Positions 60,251 to 64,000 of a stretch of DNA of 64,000 bases are shown piece by piece (position 1 is the first letter of the stretch; each line of letters opens with the position of its first letter). This DNA comes from Candidatus Woesebacteria bacterium (GTDB lineage: Bacteria > Patescibacteriota > Microgenomatia > UBA1406 > GWC2-37-13). The position numbers and the translations under genes were made by a program. The stretch is taken from the NCBI GenBank assembly GCA_020429045.1, contig JAGQLS010000002.1, forward strand, positions 62,001-126,000. Reading direction: 5' to 3'. Under the pieces are notes generated by a model. The model was not told the origin of the DNA. It saw only the letters and a program-made list of their open reading frames with translations, and ran no database searches.

Positions 60251-60324
60251 TGCCCGGTCGTCTAATGGTAGGACAACGGACTTTGGATCCGTTTATCTAG
60301 GTTCGAATCCTAGCTGGGCAGCCA
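60251..60324 (+). tRNA. tRNA-Gln (TTG)
   Basis: Acceptor TGCCCGG pairs with CTGGGCA, anticodon arm ACGGA-CTTTGGA-TCCGT (anticodon TTG), T arm CTAGG-TTCGAAT-CCTAG. Discriminator G and an encoded CCA end, unlike the other two tRNAs in this window. Confidence 0.95.
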
Positions 60325-60808
60325 AGTTGCTTTAACCTCTCACAAATACAATAAATCTTGGAAGCCTGTTAGGACATCGGAACTTTATATATAATCATTA
60401 CTAATGAATCTCGATGACTTCTATAAAATTTATCCTATTCAAAGAATCAATGTAAAGAAAAAAGAAGGTAATTGCTAAAAAACATTAATGTTAATAGGTT
60501 TGTTTAATTGACCTCTAATAATTGGTAATAAGTCATACTTTCGGTTATTGAATCTAAATTGAATCCCAGTTAAGTATAAATGAAAATATTGTTTTGGTAC
60601 ACCTCGCAACCTTTCCTTTCCAATATGGCGACATTCCTGTTGTTTGCCAGAAGGTTATTTGTTTCATAACATATCTTATAGCTGTATCGTATCGTCATTG
60701 CTACTGCAACCTATCTCTACAATACAACGTTTAGACTAATCAAACAACCTATTGCTAATCTGATATACTAATTATGTTTGGCAATTACCTTTAATTAAGT
60801 AATTTATT
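60325..60808. other. gene-free AT-rich stretch
   Basis: 484 bases after tRNA-Gln with no convincing reading frame, RNA fold or repeat. GTTAT-TTGTTTC-ATAAC near 60655 is a weak inverted repeat. It could be the remains of a lost gene. Confidence 0.4.
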
Positions 60809-61660
60809 ATGTCCTGGATATATTTAACAATGGGGTCAGTATTTTTCTTTACGTCATTGAACTTGCTTCAAAGAGTTCTTGCAGTAGATAGTAAAAATCC
60901 AAGAGCAATGGCGATTGTATTTAATGCCATCGCTGCCTTGATAGCATTATTAATTTTTACTGTGTCGGGTTCATTTAAAGATTTTGCTCTTCCAACAGCA
61001 CCCAAAGCCTGGATTGCTCTACTTATAGCTTCCTTTTGTTATGCAATGTTTGAAAGGGGTCGTTTTACTGCTGCAAAATTATTAGACGCATTAGTTTTAA
61101 CAACAATAGTAAACATTAGTGTTTTAATTGCATTTATTGGTTCGGTGTTTTTATACACAGAACCACTATCTTCAGACAAACTATTGGGAGGCGCACTAAT
61201 AATCGGTGCATTATTTCTTGTTTCGTTTAACAATAAAACGAAAAAATCATCAAGAGAAGGCATTATTATCGCAACAGTCATTAGCATTATGTTGGGATTG
61301 GCTTGGTTGCTGGATAAATTAGGAGCGCAATACTTTAACGCAAGTACATACAATATTTTCGTCTGGACTATTCCAATTGTTTTTATTTACTTTCCCCATA
61401 TAAAAATCCAAGAGATTATATCTGAATTAAAGCTTGCTTCTTGGAAAGTTTTTGTTCTAGCAGGATTAAATGTTATTGGGTACCTAATGCAATTAAAAGC
61501 ATTTGAAATTACCGAAGCTACCAGAGTAATTCCAATTGTTCAGACATCAACTCTTTTTACAGTGTTAATGGGTATAGTTTTGTTAAAAGAAAGAGAACAT
61601 ATACCTAAAAAAATTATTGCCGGACTAATGGCTGTGGCTGGAGCGTACTTTTTGATTTAA
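60809..61660 (+). CDS. EamA/DMT-family transporter
   Basis: 283 residues with ten membrane helices in two five-helix halves, each an EamA unit. Typical segments are the first-half end (LYTEPLSSDKLLGGALIIGA) and second-half end (RVIPIVQTSTLFTVLMGIVLL, KEREHIPKKIIAGLMAVAGA). Family members export metabolites or amino acids. The substrate is unknown. Confidence 0.87.
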   Translation: MSWIYLTMGSVFFFTSLNLLQRVLAVDSKNPRAMAIVFNAIAALIALLIFTVSGSFKDFALPTAPKAWIALLIASFCYAMFERGRFTAAKLLDALVLTTIVNISVLIAFIGSVFLYTEPLSSDKLLGGALIIGALFLVSFNNKTKKSSREGIIIATVISIMLGLAWLLDKLGAQYFNASTYNIFVWTIPIVFIYFPHIKIQEIISELKLASWKVFVLAGLNVIGYLMQLKAFEITEATRVIPIVQTSTLFTVLMGIVLLKEREHIPKKIIAGLMAVAGAYFLI

Positions 61661-61827
61661 TTGAATGCTGGTATAAAAGTAGGTTCGTCCAGACTTGTTA
61701 TTAAGGTTCTAACTCTGTCCACGGTTTGCAGCACATTCGGATTTGAAGCATACAAATGCTCTAGTTGGCTTGTTATATCGGCATTTTCTTTTGGTTCGAA
61801 CCTCAGAGGAATAATATTACAAATCAA
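61657..61827 (-). pseudogene. possible C-terminal fragment of a lost gene
   Basis: A leftward frame of 56 codons (PLRFEPKENADITSQLEHLY, then NPNVLQTVDRVRTLITSLDE) has protein-like composition but lacks an ATG; a TTG at 61827 is the best start. It ends overlapping the EamA stop. Either a small gene or a remnant. Confidence 0.25.
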
Positions 61828-61839
61828 CACAAATAAATC

Positions 61840-62451
61840 ATGGATACAGAATTTAACTCTCCAACAACTCAGTCTGAACCGAACACCCTGCCAGTGAGTG
61901 AAAAGCAACAGAATGTAAGTGCTCTCAGAGATTTGGCTAGTAGTATAAAGGCAAATAAAGAGAAAGGAGTAGTTGTTTTAGTCGTGGGTGCCTGGGGGGT
62001 AGGAAAAACTACTTTGGGAAAAACATTGTCTAGTTTTTCAGATGGAGTTTATTTAGATGGAGACAAGCAAGGAGACTTTGAAATGATAAAAGAAAGACTG
62101 CATGGCAATATTTCTCCAGGGAGCTACACAGTTGTTGGTAAAAGTTTTGCAGAAAAATGGGCTCCAGAGGAAACTATTCGTCAACTACAACAAGATGGCA
62201 AATTGGTTATTGTAAATCTGACCGCAAATGAAGATACTAGAATGGAAAATATGTATATGAGGGCGGAGGGATATAAGCCACACAGTAATTATGATGTTGA
62301 AAGAACAAGGAAACGCATTCAAGAAAGTCCAGATTATCGAACACCTCTTGCAGATTTTGTACTAAATTTTAATAAAGAAGCTAGACCAACTATGGAGGAA
62401 GTTTCAGAATTATTGAGATCTGAATTATCAGTACCACCTCCTGAAGTATAA
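61840..62451 (+). CDS. P-loop kinase-like NTPase
   Basis: 203 residues. Walker A is GAWGVGKTT at about residue 49 (with VVLVV strand before). YLDGDKQGDFEMIKERL resembles the acceptor-binding Asp of small-molecule kinases, and VIVNLTANEDTRMENMYMRA with the Arg-rich ERTRKRIQE helix looks like a lid. It is probably a nucleoside or sugar kinase of unknown substrate. Confidence 0.65.
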   Translation: MDTEFNSPTTQSEPNTLPVSEKQQNVSALRDLASSIKANKEKGVVVLVVGAWGVGKTTLGKTLSSFSDGVYLDGDKQGDFEMIKERLHGNISPGSYTVVGKSFAEKWAPEETIRQLQQDGKLVIVNLTANEDTRMENMYMRAEGYKPHSNYDVERTRKRIQESPDYRTPLADFVLNFNKEARPTMEEVSELLRSELSVPPPEV

Positions 62452-62783
62452 TATCACCCATGATGATACAAATACAAAGCTCTAATCTGTTTCAGTTCTG
62501 GCAGCATGGAAGCACTAGATAGTCTTCTCGGTTATTTTACCAATGAGCGTTGCACTTCGTTTTAGAACTCGCGATATTTCAATATTCATTTTGAGTCTTT
62601 GTTTGTGTTAAATGACCGCGACTCTATCATATTTCTTATTACTTCAAGTCTTTAATAGGTTTCAGTTTTCAAGGGTGCACAAAAATAGTAAGAAATAAAT
62701 TTTTTAATATTGAAATCTTTATTATTGATGATTATTTAAAAGGTCGCTATTGATAAACAATATAAAAACAGTATAGTTATTTT
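62452..62783. other. gene-free stretch before the VOC gene
   Basis: 332 bases without a believable gene. The right end holds the promoter of the VOC gene (TATAGT at 62772-62777, six bases before the ATG). Nothing else was recognised. Confidence 0.4.
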
Positions 62784-63173
62784 ATGAATCTCAACGCAGT
62801 CGGTGTCACTTCAAGCAACATCAAAAAAACCGTACAATTTTATACACTTCTCGGGTTGCAGTTCCCGGCGTTTGCTGACGATGAAGGTCATGCGGAAACC
62901 ACGGTTTCCGACACTTCTGCCAAACTCATGATCGACACGAAAGAAATCGTCAAGCAGATTATCGGCGAAGATCCTGTTCCGGGAAATCATTCTTCCTTTG
63001 CTATAGAATACGATACGCCAGCCGAAGTGGATGCTGTAGCGGAAAAAGTCCGTGCGGCAGACTTTACTGTTGTTAAGGAACCGTGGGATGCACTTTGGGG
63101 GCAGCGCTATTGCCTAGTTAGAGACCCAGATGGTTATATGGTCGATCTATACGCAGCATTGAAGAAGGCATAG
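62784..63173 (+). CDS. VOC (glyoxalase/bleomycin resistance) family protein
   Basis: 129 residues with two beta-alpha-beta-beta-beta units: AVGVTSSNIKKTVQFYTLLG and the C-terminal VKEPWDALWGQRYCLVRDPDGYMVDLYA. The DPDGYMVDLY motif carries the metal-binding Glu/Asp position. Members are metal-dependent lyases, dioxygenases or drug-binding proteins. TATAGT six bases before the ATG suggests a leaderless mRNA. Confidence 0.88.
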   Translation: MNLNAVGVTSSNIKKTVQFYTLLGLQFPAFADDEGHAETTVSDTSAKLMIDTKEIVKQIIGEDPVPGNHSSFAIEYDTPAEVDAVAEKVRAADFTVVKEPWDALWGQRYCLVRDPDGYMVDLYAALKKA

Positions 63174-63195
63174 CTTCCTTGGTACACTACGTATC

Positions 63196-63339
63196 ATGAC
63201 GAAACGACAAGCGTTTTTTGTATTGTTTTTTCTGGCTGTTGGTATGATATTTTGTCTCCAGAGGAAGAAAAAAGTTCGATCTCTTCCGCCTGCCGATTCA
63301 GTTTCCGGCGCAGAAAGTGATTATTGCAATATCCTATAG
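63196..63339 (+). CDS. 47-residue single-helix membrane peptide
   Basis: MTKRQAFFVLFFLAVGMIF forms a basic start and one membrane helix, followed by a basic stretch (QRKKKVRS) and a polar C-terminus with one Cys near the end. TACACT lies seven bases before the ATG, the usual leaderless spacing. No family recognised; its short length makes the call moderate. Confidence 0.5.
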   Translation: MTKRQAFFVLFFLAVGMIFCLQRKKKVRSLPPADSVSGAESDYCNIL

Positions 63340-63400
63340 GTTTACATGGTATAATGGGAGATTGTCCTAACAATCTTTTTTAATCTAACGAATAGTTACC

Positions 63401-64000
63401 ATGGAAAACTCAGAATTTAATTTCTTTCATTATTTTTTAGCAGCCAGAAAATACGTTCTCGATGTTTCTGAGCTTGAGAGGAGGAGTCTTAATACAAGAG
63501 GAAAACCATATCCTCATTTCAATACTTCGCTTGAAGACTATAATCGTTCCTTCATTCAAGTATTTGATGGGCCATTATCATCGTTTTTAAACGAAAGGAA
63601 ACAAAGATTTGGTTTTGTTTCAACGTTGGACGTCATGGGTCAAGGGGCTTTTGACGACGACCACGCATTAGATTTGCAAACCGCAATAACATTAAATGAA
63701 TTTCGACCTAAAGAACAAATTAATGATGACACTACAAGAAATTGTCATGTTATTGCTGGCAATATTTTCTCTGGGGCAACGTGGAGAAGAGCAACAAATT
63801 TACTTCATGCACATAACAATTCACCTTTGGGTTACGATCTTATTATATTGCGCCCAGCCGATGCGGGTTGGCGAGATATCAATATTGGGTCAAGTGACGA
63901 CGAAGATGGTTACGCAAAACATATGGAATGTTTGATAGTGAGGAAAGCGTTAAAATTATTGCACCCAGCAGGTGGTATGGCATTGATTCAATACATTTAT
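63401..64000 (+). CDS. hypothetical protein, possibly methyltransferase-like, incomplete
   Basis: The frame from the ATG at 63401 is open to the window edge (200 codons). Features resembling a class I SAM-methyltransferase fold: STLDVMGQGAFDDD in the place of motif I, GYDLIILRPADAGW as the motif IV strand and ALKLLHPAGGMALIQ as the motif VI loop. The match is loose. TATAAT at 63350-63355 could serve as its -10 box, leaving a leader of about 40 bases. Confidence 0.55.
   Translation, partial: MENSEFNFFHYFLAARKYVLDVSELERRSLNTRGKPYPHFNTSLEDYNRSFIQVFDGPLSSFLNERKQRFGFVSTLDVMGQGAFDDDHALDLQTAITLNEFRPKEQINDDTTRNCHVIAGNIFSGATWRRATNLLHAHNNSPLGYDLIILRPADAGWRDINIGSSDDEDGYAKHMECLIVRKALKLLHPAGGMALIQYIY

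Overview
The window reads as a chromosomal segment of a Candidate Phyla Radiation (Patescibacteria) bacterium, probably of the Microgenomates type. This is an inference from gene content: an archaeal-type class I aldolase beside GAPDH, PGK and a GlpX phosphatase; a GldFG-like ABC system; secreted proteins with proline/threonine linkers; many orphan genes; and no respiratory genes. TGA is used normally as a stop, which argues against the TGA=Gly lineages. Many genes have a -10 hexamer 5-8 bases before the start codon and no Shine-Dalgarno sequence, so leaderless mRNAs look common, and I used this to choose starts.

Layout. 1-5.4 kb: an oxidoreductase C-terminus, a prenyl synthase/photolyase pair, a VKOR-dihydroorotate dehydrogenase fusion, a nuclease and tRNA-Pro. 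5.5-13 kb: a JAMM protein, an SGNH-like protein, RadC, a haem-type membrane protein, DUF192, ClpB behind a CIRCE-like operator, a toxin-antitoxin pair, a hydrolase and a HIT protein. 13.2-18.7 kb: the gluconeogenic set (aldolase, GAPDH, PGK, GlpX). 19-24.8 kb: a large M23 peptidase, YidD, TrmD, a flavodoxin-like reductase and a metallo-beta-lactamase relative. 24.9-30.5 kb: two divergent pairs of unrecognised genes, one a winged-helix regulator. 30.6-39 kb: a CDGSH protein with a Cys-rich tail, GldFG-like exporter, GT2, Nudix, a second JAMM protein, GltX, VapBC and AlkD. 39.3-48.7 kb: a 1642-residue surface protein, a degenerate histidine-kinase-like protein with a lone receiver, a PIG-L deacetylase, a GT-C-like protein and a secreted coiled-coil protein.

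48.8-53.2 kb is the most notable part: a decayed integron. A truncated tyrosine-recombinase gene points right, and a cassette array points left. Four attC-like sites separate an unknown gene, a trypsin-like protease, another unknown gene and a YbaK-type deacylase. The boxes at the two ends of each cassette are complementary to each other (exactly in two, with one mismatch in the other two), as expected of once-circular cassettes. The array ends in a short-chain dehydrogenase fragment fused to a toxin-antitoxin remnant.

53.3-64 kb: tRNA-His with tRNA-derived copies that carry GC-rich palindromes, a GIY-YIG protein, a broken transposase, an MtrA-like/thymidylate-synthase fusion, an Erm-like methyltransferase, a broken CopG-PIN pair, Era, a Met-rich cupredoxin, tRNA-Gln with a truncated copy, an EamA transporter, a P-loop kinase, a VOC protein, a 47-residue membrane peptide and an incomplete gene running off the end. 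Calls come from reading motifs only; no database search was run.
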